64,000 nucleotides of DNA from the NCBI RefSeq assembly GCF_002646595.1, contig NZ_PDUD01000019.1, forward strand, positions 297,128 to 361,127, given 5' to 3'. A program made the position numbers and the translations under genes. Source of the stretch: Flavilitoribacter nigricans DSM 23189 = NBRC 102662. GTDB lineage: Bacteria > Bacteroidota > Bacteroidia > Chitinophagales > Saprospiraceae. Positions 29,501 to 37,370 of the stretch are shown piece by piece. Below the pieces are notes generated by a model. It made no database searches. It was not told the origin of the DNA and was given only the letters and a program-made list of their open reading frames with translations. Each line of letters starts with the position of its first letter. Position 1 is the stretch's first letter.

Positions 29501-30050
29501 GGATGGTCACACCGGGGATCGGCACTCCGTTCTCGTCGGTGATCCGGCCGGAAACCTGCATTAGCGATTTGCGCAGATCGGATAAGGAACGGATCACCGT
29601 GCGGAGCTTGGAGGTGCTGTTGCCCTGCTGTTGCTGCAAACTCAGTTTGCCTTTAGCTTCCAGTTTCTCGATCTGCTGGATCTTGCGTTTAATCTTGCGG
29701 ACGTCCTTGTTCCCGCGCCGGGTATTGAGGTGGATGACGAAGTATTTGTCACCTATATTCTGGCATCGCAAACTGGTCTCGTCCAGTAAACGGTTCAGGG
29801 CGGAGTTGACGCCCTCTCCCTCGATAAATTCAAAGTCGACCTCTATCTCACTCAGCAACTTGGTCTCAAAAGAAAAAATGACCTGATATCTTTCGCCGAA
29901 TTCCTTCAGGACTTCGGTCAGTAGTCTCGGTTGTAGTTCGTTAAAAGCGAAGTGGTTGGTACCCGCTCTGATGCCCTCGGCGCCGATCCCGCTCCCCAGT
30001 AAAAGGAGTGAAATCACCAAGAGACCTTTGTAAAGGTTCCCAAATTTCAT
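26580..30050 (-). CDS. susC: SusC/RagA TonB-dependent transporter with N-terminal STN domain
   Basis: 1156 residues. Signal peptide, then an STN domain (about 33-105: FNELQPRLLTEVLKEFGERY, and YFVIHLNTR) which contacts the FecR anti-sigma factor and marks a signalling transducer. A basic helical linker is followed by a carboxypeptidase-regulatory-like domain (VSGRITDENGVPIPGVTI, near 165), then the plug (SNAPGATANIRIRGVTTIGD, LIIVDGVP) and a 22-strand barrel ending in FIIGLSAKF. Energised by TonB, it imports oligosaccharides across the outer membrane with SusD. With the sigma and FecR genes directly upstream, substrate binding should switch on this operon. Confidence 0.95.
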   Translation of the reverse strand: MKFGNLYKGLLVISLLLLGSGIGAEGIRAGTNHFAFNELQPRLLTEVLKEFGERYQVIFSFETKLLSEIEVDFEFIEGEGVNSALNRLLDETSLRCQNIGDKYFVIHLNTRRGNKDVRKIKRKIQQIEKLEAKGKLSLQQQQGNSTSKLRTVIRSLSDLRKSLMQVSGRITDENGVPIPGVTIRFKEDPTKGTVTDFDGLYSIEVPDESTVLVFSAVGFMMQEVIVGGQTVIDLRLKEDVKVLDEVVIVGYSSQVKKDLTGAVSTLKSEDIEDRNTVQLSQALQGSMPGVTVTRGSNAPGATANIRIRGVTTIGDSNPLIIVDGVPMDNINDINPNDVENISVLKDAASASIYGSRAAAGVILITTKRAKTGELGLQYNVEYGAERPTMNPEFVGAVRYMEMFNELSWNDAGNGADEYPTFTRDLVENYDDLNRQNPDLYPNTDWIALMQNDYAPRQSHSLSLTAGSDKIRTLTSLVYDNIGALYDGRTYQRMTARFNSDFSISDALSVSFDINFKRTISEQPAIDPMYRMRISAPIYAATWSDGRIASGKSGANIFAQTRYGGFNDDWYNLFGGRMALNFRPVEGLKLSAVLAPQMGVNKGKLFRKQIPYYAADDPTVFEGFMEGASTTSVSEVRNDYNRVTWQFLANYDKQFGDHGLNLMAGFESFQSFNESLSASRDQYDLHTFPYLSVGPLEYRDNGGSAWENAYNSYFGRIMYNYKGRYLLQGNVRFDASSRFHEDYRWGMFPSVSLGWVLSEESFFRDIEDLSFLKFRASWGTLGNERIGNYPYQSTIAFSNALFYQGNSVVASKTAAQVEYAIEDISWETTESYDIGLDVSLWDYRLTFSADYFEKSTKDMLLALEIPDYIGFDNPSQNTGKMRTTGWETQLTWKDQVGAFNYAFSVNFADFRSTMGDLGGTEFLGNQVKFAGSQFNEWYGYVSEGIFQTQEEVDASPVTNSSVRPGDVKYKDISGPDGVPDGMISPEYDRVLLGGSMPRYEYGGSIRLGFKGFDFALGVQGVGRQNNRLTGIMVNPFLEAWGNASTEYDGNYWSMYNTPEQNLNARYPRLSFNNGNNNYAMSDFWLHPGSYFRVKNVNLGYTLPQSITSQISLQSLRVFVNTIDLLTIDRYPQGWDPEASVHGYPITTSFIIGLSAKF

Positions 30051-30122
30051 AATTTAGTGATTTTGTTGAAGTATTAATTAGTACTGGCTGAAATTACCCT
30101 GCCCGGTAGTTTCAGCTTTCTT

Positions 30123-31148
30123 TTATTCCACTATATAGGTGTCGCCCAATTTCCGGATATCGAGGTTCAGGGTTTTCCCGATGGCGTCGATGGCCTGGTC
30201 CAGATTTTCGATGGGGATGGCCGTATCCATGGTCCGGGAGTAATGGGACGTATCCGCCACTTCGAAGCCTACTCCGTAGATGTCCTTCACCTCCTCCAGG
30301 ATCTGCCGCAGGGGGGCATTTTCAAAGAACAGGAAATTGTCCATCCAGGAAGTATGCAACTGAGCCTGCACCTGTTTTTTGGCCGGCAATTGCTTGTTAT
30401 GTTCGGAATAGGCCACCATCTCGCCGGGTTCCATTAGCAGTTTTTCCTCCAGTCCTTCCAGTTCCAGTCGTATGCTTCCCTCTTCCAGGAAGACTTCCGT
30501 TTCCTGGTGGCGGCTGTTCACATTGAAGACTGTACCCAGTACTTCGACGGTGAGGTCTTCGGTGATCACCTGGAATTTCTGCCCGGTCTCCGTTTTTTTC
30601 TCTACCTCGAAAAAGGCCTCCCCGGTAAGCCATACCCGGCGGTCTTCCGTTGCGGTCCAGTTGGATTCGTATTCCAGCGTAGAATTTGCATTGAGTTCTA
30701 CCTGCGAGCCGTCCGGCAGGGTGATGGATTGCCGCTGCCCGTAGGCGGTCGTTACGGTGATCGTTGCGGGTCCGCTCAGCAGCCACCAACCCGCCAGGAT
30801 CAACAACAGGATCGAAGCGGCGATGGCCAGCGGTTGCCGGTACAACTGACGACGGTGGCGTATCCGGAGCGGGTTCGGTTTTTCGTTTTGTCGGCGGATG
30901 CGCGCCTGCATGCGGGTGAGCATTTCCTGCTTTTCGTCCGGATTCAGGCCGTCCTGCAGGGTAGTTTGGCTCAATCCCTCTACCAGCGTTCTGGCGCTGG
31001 CCATGGTATCCTTTTGTTCCGGATATTGTATCAGAAAGTCAGCCCAGAAATCGTCGTCCTCTTTTTGGGATTGCATTACCCAGCGCCGGAAGTCATCATC
31101 TTCCAGAAAATCCTGTACCGAGTAATTCGCGTATTTATTTGCGTTCAT
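30123..31148 (-). CDS. FecR family anti-sigma factor
   Basis: 341 residues. The N-terminal cytoplasmic region (1-105, rich in charged residues) should hold the sigma factor. One membrane helix follows (LAIAASILLLILAGWWLLSG, about 110-130), then the periplasmic FecR domain (VTTAYGQRQSITLPDGSQV, GEAFFEVEKK, VEVLGTVFNVNS) and a C-terminal STN-like domain (DUF4974: DNFLFFENAPLRQILEEV). The periplasmic part senses the STN domain of the SusC protein encoded 72 nt downstream. Its upstream partner is the ECF sigma gene, 164 nt away on the same strand. Confidence 0.94.
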   Translation of the reverse strand: MNANKYANYSVQDFLEDDDFRRWVMQSQKEDDDFWADFLIQYPEQKDTMASARTLVEGLSQTTLQDGLNPDEKQEMLTRMQARIRRQNEKPNPLRIRHRRQLYRQPLAIAASILLLILAGWWLLSGPATITVTTAYGQRQSITLPDGSQVELNANSTLEYESNWTATEDRRVWLTGEAFFEVEKKTETGQKFQVITEDLTVEVLGTVFNVNSRHQETEVFLEEGSIRLELEGLEEKLLMEPGEMVAYSEHNKQLPAKKQVQAQLHTSWMDNFLFFENAPLRQILEEVKDIYGVGFEVADTSHYSRTMDTAIPIENLDQAIDAIGKTLNLDIRKLGDTYIVE

Positions 31149-31312
31149 GAATTAAGTTGATGTGATTTTAAAGCTCGTGGTTGGGCCATTTACCTCTATT
31201 GTGCAGGCCAGATCCGGAATATGCATTTCCGGGAAAACTTTTTTCGATTTTTTTTGAAAAAAGGTCCGGCAGGTGGGGTGAGACGGACGAAAGGAACGGT
31301 CTTCGGATCAGA

Positions 31313-31924
31313 TCAGGATAGAAGATAGGTCAACAGCAACAGGCAGAACAACAGGATCTGATCCATCGCCCGGCGCAGGCCTTCGATCGCCTGCACGATG
31401 AAGCGCCCGATGGTGCCTTTTTTCACCTCCATGATCCGGGCCATTTCTTCGTAACTCATGCCCTGGTAATAGCGCAGATGGATGGCTTCCCGCTGACGGG
31501 CGGGCAGATTCCCTATGGCCGTACGCAACCGCTGCCGGGATAGTTCGGAGGTTTCCTGCCGGATGATAGCCGCTTCGATGGATTCGTCGCCAACAGGATA
31601 CTCCCCGGTCTGCGTTGCGAAGGCATCTTCATCTTCCCGGGCCAGATAGCGCCGGTTCGCCTGCAGGCGCCGCAGGATGATCCGCCGCAGACCGGTGAAC
31701 AGGAAGGCTTTCAGTTTTTGCACCGCCGGGCACTCCTGCCTTCTTTCCCAAAGATCGCAAAGCAACTCCTGGATACTGTCCTTGATCAATTCCCGGTCGG
31801 CAGTAATGGTGCAGCCGTAGTAGAAAAGCGGATCGCTGTACAGGTGAAACAGACGAACGAAGGCATCTTCGTTCCCCGACCTAAAGGAATCCCAAAGCAT
31901 TGTTTCGCTTAGCGGTCGTTCCAT
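31313..31924 (-). CDS. ECF RNA polymerase sigma factor (Bacteroidota sigma-70 family)
   Basis: 203 residues. Region 2 covers about 10-85 (DAFVRLFHLYSDPLFYYGC), and region 4 near 140-185 has the helix-turn-helix LPARQREAIHLRYYQGMSYEEMARIM. It lacks regions 1 and 3, as in ECF factors. The C-terminus is hydrophobic (LLFCLLLLTYLLS), a feature sometimes seen in the Bacteroidota subgroup. It should direct transcription of the FecR-SusC-SusD-sulfatase genes when released by the anti-sigma factor. A TAnnTTTG element lies upstream. Confidence 0.94.
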   Translation of the reverse strand: MERPLSETMLWDSFRSGNEDAFVRLFHLYSDPLFYYGCTITADRELIKDSIQELLCDLWERRQECPAVQKLKAFLFTGLRRIILRRLQANRRYLAREDEDAFATQTGEYPVGDESIEAAIIRQETSELSRQRLRTAIGNLPARQREAIHLRYYQGMSYEEMARIMEVKKGTIGRFIVQAIEGLRRAMDQILLFCLLLLTYLLS

Positions 31925-31982
31925 AGAAATCTAAATTTCACCGTAGTTTTGAAATGAAATGTAAGGCTTTATGGGAATTTAG

Positions 31983-31990
31983 CAAAATTA
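31983..31990 (-). promoter_or_regulatory. Candidate -7 element of the sigma gene
   Basis: The minus strand reads TAATTTTG here, an exact fit to the Bacteroidota -7 consensus TAnnTTTG, 59 nt upstream of the sigma-factor start at 31924. I see no convincing TTTG at the -33 position, so this is a moderate call. Confidence 0.4.
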
Positions 31991-32399
31991 TATTCGCTTT
32001 CCTTTGTTTTTGCTGCGTATCTGAAGTTCCCGAAGCGCCGGATCCTGAATAAAAATCAGTTGATTTTTTAGAATTGCCTGATAATATCTCTACTTTAGAG
32101 GCCATCTAAATCGTTTTACGCTAATCCGAATTTTCTTTTCCGTTCCCTTACACATTAAGGATGGTTCTCCATGCCGCTTACCGGTGCATCGGCCCGGTCG
32201 GTTGCATTTTTCCGCTGTCGCCATCTGCGGACCAGCCGATCGTTACCCGATAAGGCCTGCCCGCTGCGTGGCATATGCGAATCGTTATAATTTATTTTTT
32301 CTAATTCAGGTAAAGCCCCGGACGGAAAATCGCCGGTCGGTATGATTTCCGCCTATCCCCTATCCGTACGGTAAGCCTGATTATTTAATTCAACCAAGT
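31991..32399. other. Divergent spacer, sigma factor and metalloprotease genes
   Basis: No gene was found. The left part is AT-rich. The region 32150-32280 is GC-rich with several CCGGT/ACCGG words. It must hold the promoter of the metalloprotease gene; no clear element was identified. Confidence 0.4.
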
Positions 32400-33224
32400 A
32401 TGAACGGAATTTTTAGATTTTTGCCCATGTTGGCCCTTGTAGCCCTGACCTTTAGTGCCTGCCAAAAAGAAAACCTGATGGACGAACCGTCCGATGTACC
32501 ACAGGACGTGATCGACCAGCTCAGTCAGATGGGTTTCAACCCGGAAGGGATCGTCAAGATCGATCGCGGCTATCTCATCGAAAGGGATATCATCATTACG
32601 GAAGCCTTTCTCCAGCAGGAAAAACGCCCGGTGCGCGTACCGGGGATGGAACAGTACCACACCGACAACCTCGTGAGTACCAACGGTAGCCGCAACATCA
32701 CCATGTACATCAAAACTTCCGGCTTTCGGAGTTTCAGCCAGTTCTACGTTGACGCACTGGACGAAGCGATCAGCCGCTACAACGCCGAGAACCTGAAAGT
32801 CTCCTTCACCCGGGTGACCAACGAGAGCAGTGCCGATATCTCGGTTACCAAACTCAATTTCCTGCAGAGCCTGATCGGCGTACTCGGTTCCGCCGGATTC
32901 CCGGACGCCAGCGGCAATCCCTACAATGAGATCCTGCTGAACGGCACCCTGGAAAACAGCTTTAGCGTGGAGGGGATGGCGACCGTGATCGCCCACGAGA
33001 TGGGCCATTGTATCGGACTGCGCCATACGGATTATTTTGACCGGAGTATCAGCTGCGGCGGCTCTGCTTCCGACGAAGGCGCCAGCGACATCGGCGCCAA
33101 TCACATTCCCGGCACACCTACCGGCGCGACTGCCGCGGCCGGTTCTTACATGCTGGCCTGTACGGATGGATCCGATCGACCGTTCAATCAGGATGACCAA
33201 ACTGCTTTGGACTACCTGTATTGA
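32400..33224 (+). CDS. M57-type metzincin lipoprotein protease (dual-action HEIGH family)
   Basis: 274 residues. Lipobox LTFSAC places the lipid Cys near 21. The zinc site HEMGHCIGLRHTD near residue 200 is a full HExxHxxGxxH metzincin motif, and SFSVEGMATVIAHEMGH matches the M57/HEIGH peptidase family of Bacteroidota, which degrades secreted or surface proteins. The residues before it (RSFSQFYVDALDEAISRYNA) match the helix found in the same family. Gly/Ala-rich strands near 240 and the end LDYLY close the fold. The gene stands alone on the plus strand next to the sulfatase operon's promoter region. Confidence 0.88.
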   Translation: MNGIFRFLPMLALVALTFSACQKENLMDEPSDVPQDVIDQLSQMGFNPEGIVKIDRGYLIERDIIITEAFLQQEKRPVRVPGMEQYHTDNLVSTNGSRNITMYIKTSGFRSFSQFYVDALDEAISRYNAENLKVSFTRVTNESSADISVTKLNFLQSLIGVLGSAGFPDASGNPYNEILLNGTLENSFSVEGMATVIAHEMGHCIGLRHTDYFDRSISCGGSASDEGASDIGANHIPGTPTGATAAAGSYMLACTDGSDRPFNQDDQTALDYLY

Positions 33225-33303
33225 TCGATCATCAGTAGTATATGGAAACCAGGAGATGGGGTGTTTGGAAACAGGCGCCCCTCTTCTTATTATGGTAAGA
33301 TCA

Positions 33304-33357
33304 AAAAAGAAAGGCACGAGCCATTCCCGGAACCAGTTGGGTTTGTGCTCGTGCCTT
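33304..33357. other. 10-bp hairpin with long loop
   Basis: AAGGCACGAG (33311-33320) and CTCGTGCCTT (33348-33357) are exact complements around a 27-nt loop. An A-run on the left gives TCTTTTTTGA on the minus strand, so it has terminator character only for leftward transcription; no minus-strand gene was found to its right. Confidence 0.45.
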
Positions 33358-33872
33358 AGCCGATGAGGGTTATTAGATGTTTCCGGATGATCGGGTTGAA
33401 TTTCTCGGAAAAACTACAAAATTTGGAACCTATCATATTTCCACAGGCCCCACCTTTGTGGGCACCTTAGTTGATCATCCGTCTACATTTCCATCACTAA
33501 AATTGGTTCACCAAAACCGTGATGAGCCGTTTTCATTGGTTGGGGTCAAAAATGTTTTTAACCAAATGATAGCACAAAGATAGTCCGTCCGGCACCCCGG
33601 GGCTAACACATATCTCCCCAAATGTATCACAGATGTAACAAGGGTAAATTGCTTGTGGTCAATGCATTTCGGACCTTATTATTCCCGCTAACACATATGT
33701 ATCAGATCTCGACACGTATGTATCCGAGACCAAAGAAACAGGCAGAAATCTCTGGACTTTCGGATCAGCTCCAGAAATTACCGATAATTTTTTTTCTGAA
33801 AAGAATTCAGGATCTCAAGCAGGAATTTCCACTTTGTCGATCCGGGAAGTGGTCTAATTTTCGTTGGCCGCC
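33358..33872. other. Spacer before the palindrome-repeat cluster
   Basis: I see no convincing gene. A 68-codon plus-strand frame (33377-33583) has no signal, domain or ribosome site. The words GCTAACACATAT occur twice (near 33601 and 33688), each next to ATGTATC, suggesting a small local duplication. Confidence 0.4.
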
Positions 33873-34100
33873 CCGCTCTCCGTAGTATTTCCCTAACCCA
33901 CATCGGGACCGCTGGTCGTCGTTTGTAACGACGACCTACTATCAAACGGCCGCCGAAATGGCTACACTTAAAGCTTGCCGAAATTACTAGATCTTCAAGT
34001 TTATAGAACTTTAGCGATTGGATACGAAGTCGCCGTTACAAACGCCTCCGAGCGGTCGAGGTACTGGCTTTGATTCGGCTGACTGCTGAAAAACAAACCA
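33873..34100. repeat. Palindrome repeat family, copy 1
   Basis: It begins CTCTCCGTAGTATTTCCC, carries the 23-bp perfect palindrome at 33914-33936 (10-bp arms GGTCGTCGTT/AACGACGACC around TGT), a middle part with GCTACACTTA and TTTAGCGATTG, the 3' block GAAGTCGCCGTTACAAACGC at 34026, and ends CTGAAAAACAAAC. The tail found in other copies is missing. Confidence 0.9.
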
Positions 34101-34326
34101 CCGCTGGTCGTCGTTTGTAACGACGACCTACTATCAACCGACCGCCGAAATAGCTACACTTATAGCTTACCAGAATCACCAAATCTTCAAGTTTGTGGAG
34201 CTTTAGCGATTAGATACAAAGTCGCCGTTACAAACGCCTCCGAGCGTTTATGGGATGAGATTTGATTCGGCTGGTTGCTGAAAAACAAACTATCGACAAT
34301 ACTACCGGCAGCGATGTTGCTTTACC
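34101..34326. repeat. Palindrome repeat family, copy 2
   Basis: The palindrome at 34106-34128 is identical to copy 1. The middle differs at many positions. The 3' block near 34219 reads AAAGTCGCCGTTACAAACGC. The tail ACTACCGGCAGCGATGTTGC follows CTGAAAAACAAAC. Confidence 0.9.
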
Positions 34327-34600
34327 TGCTCTCCGTAGTATTTCCCTAACCCACATCGGAACCGCTGGTCGTCGTTTGTAACGACGACCTACTATCAAAA
34401 CGACCGCCGAAATAGCTACACTTCTAGCTTACCAAAATTAATAGACCTTCGAGTTTGTGGAGCTTTCGCAATTGGATGCGAAGTCGCAGTTACAAACGCC
34501 TCTGAGCTTCTATGGGACGGGATTTGATTCGGCTGGTTGCTAAAAAACAAGCTAACGACTATACTATCGGCAGCGATGTTGCTTTACTATGGGCAGCGGC
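34327..34600. repeat. Palindrome repeat family, copy 3
   Basis: It shares the CTCTCCGTAGTATTTCCC leader with copy 1. Palindrome at 34367-34389, again unchanged. The 3' block at 34480 has drifted (GAAGTCGCAGTTACAAACGC). The tail ends in GCAGCGATGTTGCTTTACTA. Confidence 0.9.
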
Positions 34601-34888
34601 GTAGTTATCACCGTTCCCGCTATCCTATAATGCCCAAAATTTTCATCGGGACCGCTGGTCGTCGTTTGTAACGACGACCTAATATCAACACGACCGCCGA
34701 AGTGGCTACACTTATAGCTTACCAGAATTACTAGACCTTCGAGTTTGTGGAAACTTTCGCGATTGGATACGAAGTCGCCATTACAAACGCCTCCGAGCGT
34801 TTATGGGATGGGCTTTGATTCGGCTGATTGCTGAAAAACAAACTATCGACTATACTACCGGCAGCGATGTTGCTTTACTATGGGCAGC
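34601..34888. repeat. Palindrome repeat family, copy 4
   Basis: A different leader (GGCGTAGTTATCACCGTTCC). Palindrome at 34657-34679, unchanged. The 3' block at 34771 reads GAAGTCGCCATTACAAACGC. The tail stops at GGGCAGC (34882-34888), beyond which the cytochrome segment begins. Confidence 0.9.
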
Positions 34889-34900
34889 AGTACTAAATGC

Positions 34901-35893
34901 CTATTTAACGTATTCTTCGCCAGGTTCAAAAACAATCTTTTCTATTTTATTATGTACAGGGTCGAGCGATTGCAAGAAGCGATAGATGGCTTTTAGTTCA
35001 AGATCTTCCATTCTTTCATATGTTGCCCACGGCATAGGACTTCCTTTATGTACTCTACCTACCCGCATCCTTTTGATAAAGGTCGATTCATCCCAGGAGG
35101 CCATTATTCCTGTTCCTTTATGCGGAGTAAGGTTTGGAGTTACAAAGGAATATCCCTCTGTAAAACCATCAGGCATAAATAGTGTGCCTCCGGCAAAAGG
35201 AGCTCCTATAAAGTCTCCTGTTTTTAAATCCCTTTCGGTATGGCATCCATTGCAATTTGCTACTCTATTGGCTAAATAAGATCCGTAAGCAATAGTAGAA
35301 TCAATTTCAACGGATTGGGGAGGAGTATTTTTAGGACCTTCGGGTTTAATTATTCCAAACGCAATAAGCGCCTTACCTAAAAAACTGTATTCTGTGGGCT
35401 CAACCTTATGCCTGACAGGTTCTTGGGAGCGCAAGAATGAAATAATGGCAACCAGGTCTTCATCACTGAGTTCCTGAAAGGGCATAAAAGGGAATACCAA
35501 GCCATGGTTTTTATTAACCGAATAACGTAAAGTCCGCGCAATTTCCCCATCAGTCATTCTGCCGATACCTGTTTCCATATCAGGAGTAATATTGGGAGCT
35601 CTGAACACACCGGGAAGAATGCTCAATTCCCAACCTCCACTGAGAGGCATTACTTTGCCATCTTCTGCTTCCTTGACTTTATCCATAGGAACATGACAGG
35701 AAATACAATGAGCCGGTCCCAAAGCAAGGTGTTTACCTCTGGCTATTACGACCGAGTCAGTAGATGCCATAATTTCGGGATAGGGAGCATCGTGTTTTTT
35801 GCCCCAGGTGAATTGGACAAAAGCAAATACTCCAACGATTATAAGGACAAGGACGATACCGGTCCATTTTAGAAGTTTGACTACACTTTTCAT
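34901..35893 (-). CDS. Membrane-anchored dihaem cytochrome c, lower-GC gene inside repeats
   Basis: 330 residues. An N-terminal membrane helix (about 10-28: WTGIVLVLIIVGVFAFV) anchors two cytochrome c domains on the outer face. Haem motifs are CISCH near residue 63 and CNGCH near 204, with likely distal Met ligands in domain segments such as FPFMPFQELSDEDL and GSPMPWATYERMEDLEL. Related proteins serve as electron-transfer subunits of alcohol or aldehyde dehydrogenases or as general carriers. The codon choice is visibly more AT-rich than in the neighbours. The gene lies between copies 4 and 5 of the palindrome repeat and has GGGCAGC on both outer sides (34882-34888 and 35990-35996), which suggests insertion or recombination. 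Confidence 0.9.
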   Translation of the reverse strand: MKSVVKLLKWTGIVLVLIIVGVFAFVQFTWGKKHDAPYPEIMASTDSVVIARGKHLALGPAHCISCHVPMDKVKEAEDGKVMPLSGGWELSILPGVFRAPNITPDMETGIGRMTDGEIARTLRYSVNKNHGLVFPFMPFQELSDEDLVAIISFLRSQEPVRHKVEPTEYSFLGKALIAFGIIKPEGPKNTPPQSVEIDSTIAYGSYLANRVANCNGCHTERDLKTGDFIGAPFAGGTLFMPDGFTEGYSFVTPNLTPHKGTGIMASWDESTFIKRMRVGRVHKGSPMPWATYERMEDLELKAIYRFLQSLDPVHNKIEKIVFEPGEEYVK

Positions 35894-35944
35894 CCTGTTT
35901 TAATTGATTATCAGTATTACCATTTAATTCATAATCTCAACTGT

Positions 35945-35958
35945 GCATAATGTTATGC
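35945..35958. other. Small inverted repeat upstream of the cytochrome gene
   Basis: GCATAATGTTATGC has 6-bp arms around TG. It is 52 nt upstream of the cytochrome start, inside the segment that interrupts the repeat unit. It could be an operator or a mark of the inserted DNA. Confidence 0.35.
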
Positions 35959-35989
35959 GACACGATCGGCCGAAACGCATGCGGAGGCT

Positions 35990-36250
35990 GGGCAGCTAGC
36001 GGCGTAGTTATCACCGTTCCCGCTATCCATAGAATTCCCAAAATCTTCATCGGGACCGCTGGTCGTCGTTTGTAACGACGACCTAATATCAACACGACCG
36101 CCGAAGTGGCTACACTTATAGCTTACCAGAATTACTAGACCTTCGAGTTAGTGGAAACTTTCGCGATTAGATACGAAGTCGCCGTTACAAACGCCTCCGA
36201 GCGGTTAGGATATGGGCTTTGATTCGGCTGATTGCTGAAAAACAAACTAC
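35990..36250. repeat. Palindrome repeat family, copy 5
   Basis: It resumes at GGGCAGC, then the same leader as copy 4 (GGCGTAGTTATCACCGTTCC). Palindrome at 36061-36083, unchanged. 3' block at 36174 GAAGTCGCCGTTACAAACGC. It ends CTGAAAAACAAAC near 36246. Confidence 0.9.
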
Positions 36251-36340
36251 AGACAGCAAGGAATTCCTCTATCCCAAAATAATCCCGGTTTTCATTCCCC
36301 TGCAGAATGAAAACCGGGACGGTATCTTAAGTTCGTCGGG

Positions 36341-36922
36341 CTACTTCACAATCACCCAGCCGTACATATCTGCCAGAACAAAATGTGGAGTAGTCGTGCA
36401 GATCACCAGGTATCTACCCGGCGTATCAAAAGTTCCCGGCGGGGTCGTCCAGGTAATTGGTTCGAGAGGTAGGGGCGGAGATAAGGCGATGCGGCCACCC
36501 GGATCATTGATGATAAAGTCAGGTATAAAAAAAGGAAAGGTAATATCCTCCGTGAGCGAGGTATCGATATCTTGCGGCTGGGTACCGGGTTCGTAAATGG
36601 CGGCCTGATGAAAGGGAGCCATTTCGTAATGGACCACTCCACCGGCTGCGATCACTACGGTTCTTGGCACTAATTTGTCCTTTGCATGATAAGACTGATC
36701 ATGACCCGAGCCGGGAGGAAAGGGCGAGCCGGCATTTTCATCCCCAAATATTACGGTAGCACTGGAGGGCAGCCCCTGCCGTTCCGTAAGTTCCTCGTCC
36801 GGAGCATCGCGGGGTATTACCTGTTGTTTTTCACACGAGGCTACGAGTCCGGTTAAAATCAGAAAAAGCCCCAGGCTTTTCAAAAAAGAAAAGCGATTTG
36901 TTAGAATACTAAAGTTCAACAT
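36341..36922 (-). CDS. Cupredoxin-like lipoprotein
   Basis: The start is at 36922 (MLNFSILTNRFSF), which gives a signal ending in the lipobox GLVASC, Cys near 30; an ATG 84 nt upstream adds non-signal sequence. 193 residues. The pattern HYEMAPFHQAAIYEPG, then PGRYLVICTTTPHFVLADMYGW, has the His...Cys-x4-His-x4-Met spacing of type 1 copper proteins, and the strands VVIAAGGVVHYE and WVIVK fit a plastocyanin-like fold. This is an inference from motif spacing. A dihaem cytochrome gene lies upstream of it on the same strand, so both may work in periplasmic electron transfer. Confidence 0.7.
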   Translation of the reverse strand: MLNFSILTNRFSFLKSLGLFLILTGLVASCEKQQVIPRDAPDEELTERQGLPSSATVIFGDENAGSPFPPGSGHDQSYHAKDKLVPRTVVIAAGGVVHYEMAPFHQAAIYEPGTQPQDIDTSLTEDITFPFFIPDFIINDPGGRIALSPPLPLEPITWTTPPGTFDTPGRYLVICTTTPHFVLADMYGWVIVK

Positions 36923-37370
36923 ATTAATTGATTTTAGGGGGCACCGCTTATCAGCAGTACCTATTTGAAAAAGTGATAGGCCCATGGGGAGGGGATGGAC
37001 AACCAATGATACGGGAGTAATAAAAAAGAGGACGAATGTTTTGTAGGAACAGTACGCGTACTTATGTACTTGCGGCAGAAGAACAATGAGCAGTAGGGAC
37101 CGATCCGGTTCCCGGCGCCACGCTCTTTTCGCGTTGAAGTATTAAGACTAAGTTATATAAAAGGAATGTGCGGCACAACCTAACATCGAGATAGAAGCCC
37201 GGTAATCAGCAGATTGGCCGGAATGTTAGATTGGATGTCCGATTTTTGATAATCCGAGGTCCGGTCGCTGAGGGCTGGTAAGTGTTTTTGCTGAAAAACA
37301 AACCATCGGCTAGACTACCGGCAGCGATAAAAAAAGACTATTTTTTTGTGAGCTTAGGCCGGGATCAGGA
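36923..37370. other. Spacer with a repeat remnant
   Basis: No gene was found. Positions 37290-37328 match only the 3' tail of the palindrome repeat (CTGAAAAACAAAC...GGCAGCGAT), a truncated sixth copy. An inverted pair CTAACAT/ATGTTAG lies near 37178-37226. Confidence 0.5.

Noticed and set aside
33377-33583. 68-codon plus-strand frame
   Set aside because: No signal peptide, domain or ribosome site; composition is not protein-like.
33873-36250. CRISPR array
   Set aside because: Repeats are 190-290 bp units rather than 25-40 bp repeats with unique spacers, and no cas gene is present.
37170-37230. Integron attC site (ACCTAAC ... GTTAGAT)
   Set aside because: The two 7-mers match the loose attC core rules, but such pairs arise by chance at this density and no integrase or cassette array is present.
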